Shown: piece by piece, positions 9,701-17,416 of the stretch | Layout: every line of letters starts with the position of its first letter | Numbering within the stretch: position 1 is the first letter of the stretch | Origin: Euryarchaeota archaeon UBA86 | GTDB taxonomy: Archaea; Thermoplasmatota; Poseidoniia; Poseidoniales; Thalassarchaeaceae | NCBI GenBank assembly: GCA_002503055.1 | Contig: DAQX01000012.1 | Location: 9,462 to 73,461 of the forward strand | Direction: 5' to 3' | Length of the DNA: 64,000 nt | Notes under the pieces: generated by a model | Database searches by the model: none | Told to the model about the DNA's origin: nothing | What the model saw: only the letters and a program-made list of their open reading frames with translations | Made by a program: the position numbers and the translations under genes

Positions 9701-9997
9701 CGCGCCGTTTCCAGAATAGTCTGCAATCATAGATGCATCAGAATCTGACTCGCCAAAGTGGCTTGGGTCTCGCAGATAGATTCCGAAAGCCTCCATTCCC
9801 CCCGCCGCAGAGAACTCTTGCATCAGGATATCATTTGCTTCCAGCTCGGGTGACTCGAAGTCGTAAGACTCGATGTCGATTGGGCTGAATGTAGCGAAGA
9901 TTCCGGGGAGCATTAACAATGACATCACGAAGATTACGAGATGTGTTTGGCGACGCCTAGGAACTAGGAAGTCGGCTACATTGGAGAAGTCCCGCAC
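6788..9997 (-). CDS. RND superfamily exporter, MMPL/HpnN-like
   Basis: A 1069-residue membrane protein with the duplicated RND layout: one TM helix at about 17-36, a large extracytoplasmic domain (about 40-365), a five-to-six helix bundle, then a second single helix, a second soluble domain (about 595-850) and a second bundle. Each bundle carries the family signature around a conserved acidic helix: LALGIDDSLHALHRYKEE in the first, SLGVGIDYVIHFIERYREE in the second. The family uses the proton gradient to move lipids or hydrophobic compounds; the substrate here is unknown. The start codon is GTG at 9997; a nearby upstream ATG is out of frame. The gene stands alone between a small membrane protein and dnaJ. 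Confidence 0.85.
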   Translation of the reverse strand: MRDFSNVADFLVPRRRQTHLVIFVMSLLMLPGIFATFSPIDIESYDFESPELEANDILMQEFSAAGGMEAFGIYLRDPSHFGESDSDASMIADYSGNGAGVIDPHGGILNLSVLREIDSKAQHLRDHEVSQFYLPFVSQITGAPIVGVYDLATDFRSFMSGQSSLTSPRIDPETLQMTEPSTNWTDCGELECLSFDHVNLTQAHIDLAAHRLSNYSSGAFLRLLSNDRAFTPDPTSEVIGPYGHQLLEDGTIVADEWGPGRWSASSAWLLINFERERIEEAGWTYSWLDSESQFGYYWEGVTLQTDPIQNSVQDCGNRASNGEKLCAMEWLYLALEEDLRSTDDMVVTLMLAEGINVEINRELLSSVYLVGIMALVVALLLWLSLRRVSDVAIVAVGLTLSLLWMQGFIGWAIIIGQKIGFEVIFRSQFSNLLPILVLALGIDDSLHALHRYKEERRNGATPEQASHISVTRVGRAIMLTSITTIVAFLANLTSDIAALRSFGIEAGFGVLSAFILTGIWVPLLRHDVDEWMESKDKLEEEKEGIIHMVPKEWLANIASTSASKAPFIAVLTVLITALAIPMMLSLEGDFQVEDFIETDSDLAIGIYLVNERFSDEGEPGFILVEGDMANPKVITAFGELRKNVNSREPGEPDQISRLPTGEVELIAIDSVLVLAKAAMAWNIEPFEQAGWNSQADDGGVGCDKDLLGLPSLADRDCLLFLYGYMLTRGIPESGGYPAMPPSIAAEYIQVAQDLDYDNPWLTSAGQSPSYIRASIRFGISSPEQFALVEPALEQLQNDMAPLQELARNSLRERADIDSADSEYPITWAIPSGEPVVRFIAADSMQDEMQGTLLLGVVFCTLTLWWGFREETSARQRWRDTISSPAESIRRIGPVVALTGIAAYLILGPTYGIMLAILAAALSLLWGTAPFYIATVTTGPILVVIIWLYAMISLAGYGLNMVTVAIAAMSLGVGIDYVIHFIERYREEREKGSTPNVSIAAVGGASGLALFGSAISDIAGFMVINQSKMGFFSTFGLFCAIMIGLSLVASMILAPAVLGLIHRESISASQ

Positions 9998-10038
9998 GAA
10001 TCCGGCTCATGAACTTCATATTTGACAGATTTCTAAGC

Positions 10039-10989
10039 CTACAAACCGCTGTCTCTGAGTCTCTCAAGGGCTTCTTTCTGCTCTGAGGTCAATTCATCTG
10101 ATTCGGCTAGAATGAACTCTATGTCGAGAGGCCCTCCTGAATGTCCGTGGCCTTGTAATCTCCTCCTATCTCCAATTCGGGTGCCTTCCTGTACATCGAT
10201 TTGTACTCTCTTTCCGGCAGGCGTAGAAATCCTTACCTTGCCTCCTAGTAGCAAGGTGGTGATTGGTACTGGAACCTCTTGGACAAGTCTGCCATCTTCC
10301 CAACGCCTACCTTCCTTAGCATCCAATCGAAGTGTGATTAGTAAATCACCTGGATCTCCCTCAGGATGCTCATGGCCCATCTTACGCAGACGAAGTTGCT
10401 GACCGTGTTGGGCCTTGGGTGGGACCTTTACTGTCAGGGTGCTACCTTTGGTTTGAACTCCTGTTCCGTTGCATGGAGAGCATCGCTTTGAGCGCCCGAA
10501 ACTTGCTCCGTCACACTTGTCACAGCGTCTCATTCTTCTGTGGCTGAATCTAATTTCAGTTCCATCTAGGGCTTGCTCTAGCGAGATATCGAGGCCGGCT
10601 TCAATGTCTGCTCCTCTTGGTTTGGGGCCATCTTCACGCGGCGGCGCCTGCTGCTGAGGAAAGCCGCCACCGAATCCTCTGCCTCCCATGAACTGAGAGA
10701 AGATATCGCCCAGGTCGACTCCTCCGAAACCGCCTCCAAACGGATTTCCTTGGCCTCCTCCGCCAAACATTTCCTCCATCCGACGGCGTTGGTCGTGCTC
10801 CCTTCTGTCCTCAGCCGATCCAATTGTCTCGTGTGCGGCCTGAATTGACTTGAATCGTTCCTCTGCCGCAGCATCACCTGGATTGCGATCAGGATGATAC
10901 TGGCGAGCGAGTTTGCGGTAAGCGCGCTTGATTTCAGCATCTGTAGCATCCTTTGAGACTCCGAGAACACGATACGGGTCCTCACTCAT
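10039..10989 (-). CDS. J-domain chaperone with a single zinc site (DnaJ/CbpA-like)
   Basis: 316 residues: J domain 1-70 with the HPD triad at 32-34, a Gly/Phe-rich stretch about 75-112, then a substrate-binding beta-domain pair to the end. The cysteine-rich part is reduced to two C-x2-C motifs (C156/C159 and C170/C173) instead of the four of classical DnaJ, so at most one zinc ion can be bound. It should stimulate an Hsp70 ATPase and deliver unfolded clients, but no dnaK or grpE is in this window. It is divergent from the FAH hydrolase gene with 83 nt between starts. Call it DnaJ-like rather than true DnaJ because of the reduced zinc region. Confidence 0.88.
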   Translation of the reverse strand: MSEDPYRVLGVSKDATDAEIKRAYRKLARQYHPDRNPGDAAAEERFKSIQAAHETIGSAEDRREHDQRRRMEEMFGGGGQGNPFGGGFGGVDLGDIFSQFMGGRGFGGGFPQQQAPPREDGPKPRGADIEAGLDISLEQALDGTEIRFSHRRMRRCDKCDGASFGRSKRCSPCNGTGVQTKGSTLTVKVPPKAQHGQQLRLRKMGHEHPEGDPGDLLITLRLDAKEGRRWEDGRLVQEVPVPITTLLLGGKVRISTPAGKRVQIDVQEGTRIGDRRRLQGHGHSGGPLDIEFILAESDELTSEQKEALERLRDSGL

Positions 10990-11072
10990 CAGTGCTTGTC
11001 GGCAGTGGGAGAGTCTTCAACCTCTTGACACTCAAGCGATGTGATAATGAGATTGGGTCTGTTCGAGGAATC

Positions 11073-11675
11073 ATGGCAGTTGGCTGGGCAGTATTCCGCA
11101 ACTATGTTGGACACGCGAAAGAGATTCTAGGAGATGTAACCGATTATCCTCGATTCTTCCTGATGCCCCCGAGCGCTTTGGTCGAGGCGGATCAAGAAGG
11201 TAACAATGTAATCGCTCTGAGTTCTGCTGAAGACCATATTGACCATGAAGTCGAGTTGGTAATCAGACTTGGGAATGACCTCATGCCTGCAGAGATGTGC
11301 GTTGGCAATGATACTACTAACAGAACTCGCCAAACTCTCGCCAAGAAGAAAGGTTGGCCTTGGCTAGAGGGTAAGGGATTTGCTGGATCGGGCGTATTGG
11401 GAACCTGGACTGCATGGGATCCGAGTCCGGTAGAAATTGGCCTGTCTGTCAATGGCGAGGTAAGGCAGCAGGCATCTACTGAACTCATGGTTCACTCTGT
11501 GGAATCAATTCTATCTCACCTCAAAGACTGGTACGAATTGTCCCCTGGGGACCTCGTCTGGACTGGTACTCCAAAGGGTGTAGGGCCCATGTGCGAGGGC
11601 GACCAAGTGGAGTGTTGGATGAAGAATTCGCAAGGCAATATAATCAGCCATTTACATGCAGAATGCGTGGTTTAG
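11073..11675 (+). CDS. Fumarylacetoacetate hydrolase family protein (FAHD1-like acylpyruvase)
   Basis: A 200-residue single-domain FAH protein. Family marks include RNYVGHAKE at the N-terminus, the metal-binding DHEVELVIRLG (acidic residues), the KKGWPWLEGKGF segment and GDLVWTGTPKGVGP near the end. These match FAHD1-type acylpyruvate hydrolases or oxaloacetate decarboxylases, which use Mg or Mn to cut C-C bonds in 2,4-diketo acids. The ATG at 11073 is preferred over an in-frame start 40 codons upstream that would run into the dnaJ gene and lacks family similarity. Its last 15 codons recur as a decayed copy about 710 bp downstream, after the next gene. Confidence 0.87.
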   Translation: MAVGWAVFRNYVGHAKEILGDVTDYPRFFLMPPSALVEADQEGNNVIALSSAEDHIDHEVELVIRLGNDLMPAEMCVGNDTTNRTRQTLAKKKGWPWLEGKGFAGSGVLGTWTAWDPSPVEIGLSVNGEVRQQASTELMVHSVESILSHLKDWYELSPGDLVWTGTPKGVGPMCEGDQVECWMKNSQGNIISHLHAECVV

Positions 11676-11694
11676 CCTTTTCCTGTTTTCTAGG
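11676..11694 (+). terminator. T-rich terminator after the FAH gene
   Basis: Directly after the stop codon the coding strand reads CCTTTTCCTGTTTTC, two T-tracts of the kind that end archaeal transcripts. The next gene has its own box TTGAAAAG at 11700, 28 nt before its ATG, so a new transcript probably begins there. Confidence 0.4.
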
Positions 11695-11727
11695 TTGGGT
11701 TGAAAAGAACGATGCGAATCGGCAATC

Positions 11728-12327
11728 ATGGCAGGGTTGTTTGAGTCAGACTCATACATGATCAGACAAAAGGTGCTGAAACTCCTAGGTGAGGAATTTC
11801 ACATATATGCAGATGACTCGATGAAGAATATGATTGGTTATTCCAAGCAGAAGGCGCTGAAACTGAAAGAAGATATCAGAGTCTATTCTGATGAGCAGAA
11901 GACGGTAGAATTGTTGAGAATAAAACAATCAGGTATATTGGATTTCAAGGGTAATTTCGAGATTATCGACGGCCCCTCGGGTCAAAATATCGCCTCAATC
12001 AAGAGGAAAGCCCTCATGTCAATCGGTAAGGATTCGTACAAGGTCATCGATACCAAAGGTAGAGAGGTTGGCGAAATCACAGAGGATAGTCTTGGACTTG
12101 CATTAGTCCGTCGGTTTGTCCCGTTTGCCACTTACCTGATACCGCAAAAATTCGTTATGAAAGTCGGTGGAGCACCCGGTAAGGTGGTCTATTCTCAGAC
12201 CATGAATCCGGTGGTTCACAAGTTAATGGTTAGCGGAGTCGGCAGTTCGGGTATCGATCCAAGGATTGCTGCAGCTGGGGCTATTCTACTAATTGCGATC
12301 GAGGGTAAGCAGACACAAGCCGGCTGA
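11728..12327 (+). CDS. LURP-one-related (Tubby C-terminal-like fold) protein
   Basis: A 199-residue protein with the beta-rich layout of LURP-one/scramblase-like proteins: repeated strand pairs such as LLRIKQSGILDFKGNFEIID, IASIKRKALMSIGKDSYKVID and VGEITEDSLGLALV. Near the C-terminus a hydrophobic helix (AAAGAILLIAIEG) would pack inside the barrel, as in Tubby-like folds. Members are thought to bind phospholipid headgroups or act at membranes; the precise role in archaea is unknown. An AT-rich box TTGAAAAG lies 28 nt before the ATG, suggesting a leaderless transcript. It lies between the FAH gene and a decayed copy of that gene's tail, so it may have been inserted into an older gene pair. 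Confidence 0.7.
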   Translation: MAGLFESDSYMIRQKVLKLLGEEFHIYADDSMKNMIGYSKQKALKLKEDIRVYSDEQKTVELLRIKQSGILDFKGNFEIIDGPSGQNIASIKRKALMSIGKDSYKVIDTKGREVGEITEDSLGLALVRRFVPFATYLIPQKFVMKVGGAPGKVVYSQTMNPVVHKLMVSGVGSSGIDPRIAAAGAILLIAIEGKQTQAG

Positions 12328-12388
12328 TTTCGAATTGGATTCAAATGGCGATATAATCAGCAAACTAAGTGCAGAATGCCTGGTTTAG
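12326..12388 (+). pseudogene. Decayed copy of the FAH gene 3' end
   Basis: Positions 12345-12388 match 11632-11675, the last codons of the FAH gene, at 36 of 44 bases. Both end in the same TAG. In frame the relic reads N-G-D-I-I-S-K-L-S-A-E-C-L-V-stop against Q-G-N-I-I-S-H-L-H-A-E-C-V-V-stop in the intact gene. Most differences are conservative, so it descends from coding sequence. Nothing of the gene upstream is left; the relic frame overlaps the stop of the LURP-one gene. Confidence 0.6.
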
Positions 12389-12394
12389 TAGCAA

Positions 12395-12401
12395 TTAAAA
12401 G
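12395..12401 (+). promoter_or_regulatory. TATA-like box of the AIM24 gene
   Basis: TTAAAAG begins 28 nt before the ATG at 12423, the spacing expected for a leaderless archaeal transcript. It lies just after the decayed FAH tail. Confidence 0.45.
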
Positions 12402-12422
12402 TATGAGTTAGTAGGCTAAATC

Positions 12423-13127
12423 ATGGATATGGACTATGAGTTCGGACCAGCATTTACACTATTGACAGCAAACCTCGGCCCTGGTGAGTCGATTAAGGTA
12501 GAACCTGGTGCGATGGTTGCACAGTCATCCGGTTTAGATGTACAAACTGGAATGAGTGGTGGTGGTGGAATAGGTGGCTTCCTCAAGAGCGCGGTAAAGT
12601 CGATAGCGGGTGGAGAGTCTTTCTTCCTGAATACTTTCACTGCTGGTTCTAGCGGTGGTTGGATCTCAATGGCTCCTTCCGCTCCTGGAGATATCAATAC
12701 CTTCGATATCGAGCCTAATCAGAATCTCTTCATGCAGGGAGGGGCTTTCATGGCCTGCTCACCCAATGTCAACTACGATACCAAGTTCCAAGGCGCGAAG
12801 TCTCTGTTTTCTAGAGAAAGTATGTTCTTCCTGAGAGCATTCTCAGAGGGCGGTCCCGGACAGGTATTCTACTGTGCTTACGGAGCAATCAAGGAAGTCG
12901 ATGTGACTCCTGATGCACCAATCTTGGTAGATAATGGCCATCTAGTCGCATTTACTGATGGGGTCTCCTACAATGTGGATAAATCAGGCGGTGTGAAGAC
13001 AACTCTCTTCGGTGGAGAGGGGCTTGTATTGAAGTTGTCCGGCTCCGGGAAGTGTTGGATTCAGACTCGAAATCTCGAGTCTTTGGCAAACAAGTTGATA
13101 CCGTTCATGCCAAGACCTAGTCAGTGA
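12423..13127 (+). CDS. TIGR00266/AIM24 family protein
   Basis: 234 residues of the AIM24-type beta-barrel family (TIGR00266). Characteristic parts are VEPGAMVAQSSGLDVQTGMSG near the N-terminus, the glycine-rich loop leading to LKSAVKSIAGGESFFLNTF, and the closing GEGLVLKLSGSGKCWIQTR. In yeast AIM24 affects mitochondrial inner-membrane organisation; the prokaryotic homologues have no fixed function. It may form trimers and associate with membranes. The stop overlaps the GTG start of the amidohydrolase gene. A neighbouring LURP-one protein suggests a pair of membrane- or lipid-related beta-barrel proteins. Confidence 0.82.
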   Translation: MDMDYEFGPAFTLLTANLGPGESIKVEPGAMVAQSSGLDVQTGMSGGGGIGGFLKSAVKSIAGGESFFLNTFTAGSSGGWISMAPSAPGDINTFDIEPNQNLFMQGGAFMACSPNVNYDTKFQGAKSLFSRESMFFLRAFSEGGPGQVFYCAYGAIKEVDVTPDAPILVDNGHLVAFTDGVSYNVDKSGGVKTTLFGGEGLVLKLSGSGKCWIQTRNLESLANKLIPFMPRPSQ

Positions 13128-14440
13128 ACAAGTTTCTAGAGAAACTTGAGATGGGTCAACTAGTGGCGATGAGCATGGACGAGGGATTACGCAGAGTTGC
13201 CGGGACTCGTCTAATCGACAATGACGGTTTTGTGCAAAGCGGTGACTTCATTCTACATCCTGATGGTTCGTACACTGCTAGCAAGGGTGACGAAGATGTT
13301 GTTGAGACAATAGATGGTTCTTCTCGCCTAGTAACACGCTCGCTACAGAATTGGCATACTCATCTTGCGATGATTCTCAATCGCGGGATGGGAGAGGGAT
13401 TGCCTCTGATGGAATGGTTAGAGACTGCAATATTCCCAGTCGAGAAAAATTTGACTGCTGAGTTAGTGGAGATTGGCACTAGGGCTGCAGCAGCTGAGAT
13501 GATTGCAACCGGGACTACATTTGCTTGTGACATGTACTTCCACACTCAAACCATAGGCGAGACATTAGCGGAAACTGGAGTCAGAGCTACTTTGTGTGGC
13601 CCAATTACAGATGGATTGACTCCTAACTTCGAGCCTGGCTCGGGGGATGCATTGCGACACATGGAGAGTCTAATCACAGGCCCATCGCCAAGACCTGGTC
13701 GGATCGAATACGGGGTCGGTACTCATTCGGTGTATGTGTGCGATGAGGACACTCTGCTAAAGGGTTCAGAACTAGCAAAGAAAACTGGGTCTATGTTGCA
13801 TATCCATACTTCGGAGACCCGCAAAGAAGTTGCGGACTGTCATGCTGAACATGGAATGTACCCAATCGAATATCTCGACTCCATTGGCTACTTCCAAGAT
13901 GCAGAAGAGGGAGGGACTGTTTGTGCTCATTGTGGCTGGGTCACGAAGAAAGAGATGCGGATTCTATCGGGGCACGGAGTTCATGCTGTTCATTGTCCAA
14001 CATCCAATCAGAAGCTCGCCTGTGGAGGAACAATGTCCTACCCTGCAATGAAGGAAGCTGAGGTCGATGTCCGCTTGGGAACTGATGGTTCAGCCAGCAA
14101 CAACTCTCTGGATATGCGGGCTGAGGCAAAGGCTGCAAGTTTAGTACAGAAGCATGACCATTGGGATGCTCGAGTTCTCGACCCAATCGAGACCTGGCAA
14201 TTGGCAACCAAAGGTTCGGAAGATTGGGTGACTTGGGACTTGAATGATATCAGGATGCGGCCCCACGGTCGTGATGGAAGGCGTCTACTCTCAAATCTAA
14301 TCTACAGTGGGGCGCGCTGTCTCGATGTGATAGTCGCGGGCGAGGCACTCAGACGAGACGGAGTAACTCTGACTATAGATGAGGAATCGGCTGGTGCTGA
14401 TCTTGAGGAAGCTGTCTCTCAATACTATTCAGAAATCTGA
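13124..14440 (+). CDS. Amidohydrolase, adenosine/SAH deaminase-like (MtaD/TrzN family)
   Basis: 438 residues from a GTG start whose GTGA overlaps the previous stop; an ATG nine codons on is also possible. Metal ligands of the amidohydrolase barrel are visible: N-W-H-T-H (H78, H80), HIHTSE, VCAHCGW and an LGTDGSASN aspartate. The segment RGMGEGLPLMEWLETAIFP matches the family of 5-methylthioadenosine/S-adenosylhomocysteine/5'-deoxyadenosine deaminases, where a conserved L-x-x-W-L contacts the nucleoside. It would deaminate adenosyl by-products of methyl transfer or radical SAM reactions. Other TRZ/ATZ amidohydrolases remain possible. The tryptophan between the asparagine and the first metal histidine is unusual, since the family commonly has a threonine there. 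Confidence 0.8.
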   Translation: MNKFLEKLEMGQLVAMSMDEGLRRVAGTRLIDNDGFVQSGDFILHPDGSYTASKGDEDVVETIDGSSRLVTRSLQNWHTHLAMILNRGMGEGLPLMEWLETAIFPVEKNLTAELVEIGTRAAAAEMIATGTTFACDMYFHTQTIGETLAETGVRATLCGPITDGLTPNFEPGSGDALRHMESLITGPSPRPGRIEYGVGTHSVYVCDEDTLLKGSELAKKTGSMLHIHTSETRKEVADCHAEHGMYPIEYLDSIGYFQDAEEGGTVCAHCGWVTKKEMRILSGHGVHAVHCPTSNQKLACGGTMSYPAMKEAEVDVRLGTDGSASNNSLDMRAEAKAASLVQKHDHWDARVLDPIETWQLATKGSEDWVTWDLNDIRMRPHGRDGRRLLSNLIYSGARCLDVIVAGEALRRDGVTLTIDEESAGADLEEAVSQYYSEI

Positions 14441-14465
14441 GAAATAGATTAGAGGGAAACTTATG

Positions 14466-14490
14466 CCCGCAAAACCGGGGCTTTTTTTAG
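14466..14490 (+). terminator. Poly-T terminator after the amidohydrolase gene
   Basis: GCCC-loop-GGGC is followed by CTTTTTTTAG at 14481-14490. The T-run is on the coding strand of the amidohydrolase and overlaps the stop codon of the converging small membrane protein gene. Confidence 0.55.
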
Positions 14491-14927
14491 GCAGGAGAGC
14501 CATCAAGTGATCCCAAAACAAACAACCACGATAATGGCACAATGAACGAGAGAATATGGAATATGAAAACATACAAGGTGAGCGTCCCATCTTTGTATCG
14601 TTTCCAAGTGAGCTGGACCAGATAGACCGCGTAAAGCGGCAATAGAAACACTAGACACATGCCACTGTAGATGAAAAGATAGTATCCGGCGAATGCATCT
14701 GAACCCAATGATGTTAGTAATAGAAGAAAAATGACAAATGGAACATACCCCAGAGCAATCTTGGGTATCAGCAAAGGATCTGGTATGATTTCTTGAGCAT
14801 CTTCATCAGGCGTTCCTGAATAAGCAATTTTTTCTTCTGGCAAACCTCCTTTATGACGGAGGCAATATCCGGTTGCCCTAAACTCTAGGGCATTACAACC
14901 TTCGAATGCACACTTCCTTTCGCCCAC
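14487..14927 (-). CDS. Membrane protein with N-terminal Cys-His mini zinc finger
   Basis: 146 residues, no family recognised. The N-terminus carries C6, C11, C22 and H25 in the pattern C-x4-C-x10-C-x2-H, a likely zinc knuckle resembling DUF5763-type fingers. The same C-x10-C-x2-H spacing appears three times in the protein encoded at 31.1-32.0 kb. Three hydrophobic helices follow (about 53-73, 79-104, 115-138) with short loops. The topology suggests a cytoplasmic finger on a small integral membrane protein. It converges on the amidohydrolase gene and stands alone, with a 69-nt gap to the acyl-CoA dehydrogenase gene. Confidence 0.65.
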   Translation of the reverse strand: MGERKCAFEGCNALEFRATGYCLRHKGGLPEEKIAYSGTPDEDAQEIIPDPLLIPKIALGYVPFVIFLLLLTSLGSDAFAGYYLFIYSGMCLVFLLPLYAVYLVQLTWKRYKDGTLTLYVFIFHILSFIVPLSWLFVLGSLDGSPA

Positions 14928-14996
14928 AGTATCGACTGCTCAATAAGACGAATAGGCCTTTCTACGCCCATCCAATCTTCCCTACACTTTGGATCA

Positions 14997-16139
14997 CTAA
15001 TAATCCATCAATTTACTCATCTCTCTCGAGATTATGATTCTTTGTATCTGGCTAGTCCCGCCGAATATCTGGTAGATCTTTGCTCCTCTCATCCTTCTGG
15101 CGGCCGGGAACTCTTCCGAGTATCCATAACCACCGAATATCTGTACTGCATCAGTAGTTACCTCCATTCCAATATCCGCAGCATACCTCTTGGCATGAGC
15201 CGATTCGAGAGTGGCTCTCTCCCCCAAGTCCAGTTTCCCTGCAGACTTCTGTGCAAGTAGTCTGCCAGCCTCAATCTTCGTAGCCATGTCAGCTAGCATA
15301 AACGAAATTGATTGGTGTTCGATTATGGGTTTAGAGAAAGTTTCTCTCTGGGTCGCATAAGCCCATGCTTCCTCCATTGCTCCGCGAGCGTTGCCTACAG
15401 CATGAGCAGCCAGCATCGGTCTAGAGCGGTCAAATGCAACCATTGCTTGCATCCAGCCATTTCCTTCTTGGTCACCTAATAGATTTGACTTCGGGACCAT
15501 GACGCCATCAAAGGTTACTGCTCTAGTGTCTGAGCACCTCTGGCCCATCTTATCCTCCTTCTTCCCTATCTTAATCCCGGGAGTGTCGGCCTCTACTACA
15601 AAGCCGCTTAGTGAATCGGTGGGCTTACCGTTTCCTGTTCTGGCAAGGACATAGAACCAATCAGCATGGCCGGCACCGCCTATCCACATCTTAGATCCAT
15701 TAATTCGGTATTTATCCCCCTCCAAAATCGCTGAAGTCTGTATTGCTTTGACATCTGATCCAGCACCGGGTTCGGTAACGCAATACGCTGAAATCTGGCC
15801 CTCACAAACCCTACCTAGATACTCCTGCTTCTGTTGTTCAGTGCCTCCATATATCACTGGATGGCAAGCCAGCATTGTTACACCTGTAATAGTGGCAAAA
15901 CCGGGATCTCCTCGCCCCAGTTCCTCATTTATGATAACCTCATCCAGAAAGCTGAGACCCATCCCGCCGTAATCTTCGGGTATTGTGCAGTTCAGTATTC
16001 CGAGATTCCTTGCCTTCTGGATCGCCTCCGAGGGGAAGATCCCTTCCCTATCCCAATTCTCCGCATTCGGAATAAGCTCCTCATCCGCAAAATCTCTAGC
16101 TAAGGTCTGAAGCATCAGCTGATCATCATTGAGTTCCAT
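14997..16139 (-). CDS. Acyl-CoA dehydrogenase with isovaleryl/long-chain-type catalytic base
   Basis: A 380-residue FAD flavoenzyme that should oxidise an acyl-CoA to the 2-enoyl-CoA and pass electrons to an electron transfer flavoprotein. Family signatures are CVTEPGAGSD, the flavin-contacting KMWIGGAGHADWF and the C-terminal YQIFGGTSQIQR. At the position of the medium-chain enzyme's catalytic glutamate (in the E-G-T-S-Q motif) there is a glycine (about residue 360). A glutamate instead occupies the QRETF site (about 266), where isovaleryl- and long-chain enzymes carry their base. That points to a branched or long acyl substrate. The ATG at 16139 is preferred over a TTG one codon before. No thiolase or hydratase lies nearby. 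Confidence 0.9.
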   Translation of the reverse strand: MELNDDQLMLQTLARDFADEELIPNAENWDREGIFPSEAIQKARNLGILNCTIPEDYGGMGLSFLDEVIINEELGRGDPGFATITGVTMLACHPVIYGGTEQQKQEYLGRVCEGQISAYCVTEPGAGSDVKAIQTSAILEGDKYRINGSKMWIGGAGHADWFYVLARTGNGKPTDSLSGFVVEADTPGIKIGKKEDKMGQRCSDTRAVTFDGVMVPKSNLLGDQEGNGWMQAMVAFDRSRPMLAAHAVGNARGAMEEAWAYATQRETFSKPIIEHQSISFMLADMATKIEAGRLLAQKSAGKLDLGERATLESAHAKRYAADIGMEVTTDAVQIFGGYGYSEEFPAARRMRGAKIYQIFGGTSQIQRIIISREMSKLMDY

Positions 16140-16216
16140 CAAAAATCTCCAAAGAGGCGTGAGTCGCCTTATTTTAATGCCGTATTTACTCGCTTATAAT
16201 TTAGATAATTTGGAGT

Positions 16217-17362
16217 TCAGGGATGGAAAAGGAACGCTGCACCCAATACGATATATGTGCCTAGCAACAATGTACCCTCTAGCCAGTTTGACTTACCATC
16301 TGATGCGATGATGTTTACAATCAGTACTGAAAGGAAGGCGGCTACCGTTTCTAACATACCAAACTCAAAGGTTAGTGGAACTCCTAGTGCCCATGCAACA
16401 AGAATCATCATTGGGGCAACGAATACTGCAATCTGCGTGGATGACCCCATCGAAATTGCAAATGAAAGATCCATCTTGTCCTTGCCAGCAACTACTACTG
16501 CAGTGAAGTGCTCGGCAGCATTACCAAATAGAGGCAGTAGAATTACACCGATGAATAGGTGAGGGAGCCCTAGGCCTTTATCGGAAGCTGCATATTCTAC
16601 TGAATGAACGAGTATCTCAGCCATCCAAGATACTAGAATTGTGGCGACAACTAGCAGAATAATCGCGTCGCGCTTAGTCATCTCGGGCGCCTCGTGATGA
16701 TGTGTCTCTGTAGCGAATAGGTCCACATGAGACTTGAATTGGAAGTAAAGGAATAGTCCGTACAACAATAGTAGAACAATTGCCGCAATGTGGCTAAGTT
16801 GCTTGACGCCTTCCTCTCCCTCAGTTCCTCCTACGGTTGAGTTGAATACTGTTGGAATAATCAGCACAATCATCGCTAACATCATCAAAGAGCCGTTAGA
16901 ACTGACTTGGGTTTCAGAAAATTTCTGCTCGGGGAAATTGATTCCTCCCCACAAAAAAGCAAGTCCCATTACGAGTAGTAGATTTCCGAGAATACTACCT
17001 ATTAGGCTGGCTTGTACTAGCCCTACCATGAGTGTCTCTGTATCACTTCCAGAGGCTGCTTGTGAGGCTGTATATATTGCCAGTAAAGCGATTATCATCT
17101 CAGCTGCATTACCAAAAGTTGCGTTGAGTAATCCACCCAAGGATTCAGATGTATAGAGAGCAATTTCTTCTGTTGCCCTCCCCATCAGGAAGGCCAGAGG
17201 CATAATCGCTAGCAGGGAGAAAATGAAGGCCATCGATTCATTTTCCGCTATGTAGGCAAAATAGCAGGTCATAGGAACTGCAATAAGAAGAATATTCAGT
17301 TTATTTTCCGCTGGGGAAAATGCTCCAAGCACGCTTATCTGTCCGGCCTCAGTATCAGTCAT
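16217..17362 (-). CDS. Calcium/proton antiporter (CaCA/Cax family)
   Basis: A 381-residue membrane protein of two homologous halves, each with five to six helices. The first half carries NATFGNAAEMI (about residues 80-90), the second PLFGNAAEHFTAV. These G-N-x-x-E repeats form the ion site in Cax/ChaA exchangers, with the glutamates binding the cation. It should expel Ca2+ or load it against protons. The start ATG at 17362 (MTDTEAG) is favoured over one ten codons upstream, because the longer form would run into the divergent kinase gene. The segment between halves is short and partly acidic (ETHHHEAPEM). Confidence 0.88.
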   Translation of the reverse strand: MTDTEAGQISVLGAFSPAENKLNILLIAVPMTCYFAYIAENESMAFIFSLLAIMPLAFLMGRATEEIALYTSESLGGLLNATFGNAAEMIIALLAIYTASQAASGSDTETLMVGLVQASLIGSILGNLLLVMGLAFLWGGINFPEQKFSETQVSSNGSLMMLAMIVLIIPTVFNSTVGGTEGEEGVKQLSHIAAIVLLLLYGLFLYFQFKSHVDLFATETHHHEAPEMTKRDAIILLVVATILVSWMAEILVHSVEYAASDKGLGLPHLFIGVILLPLFGNAAEHFTAVVVAGKDKMDLSFAISMGSSTQIAVFVAPMMILVAWALGVPLTFEFGMLETVAAFLSVLIVNIIASDGKSNWLEGTLLLGTYIVLGAAFLFHP

Positions 17363-17416
17363 GAGAGGGCGGTGGTGCCTTCGATGGGTCAATGTTGCGC
17401 CGCCACAGGAGCGTTC

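Noticed and set aside
10953..11072. Longer start for the FAH gene overlapping dnaJ
   Set aside because: The extra 40 residues lack family similarity and run antisense into the J-domain start; the ATG at 11073 gives a standard N-terminus.
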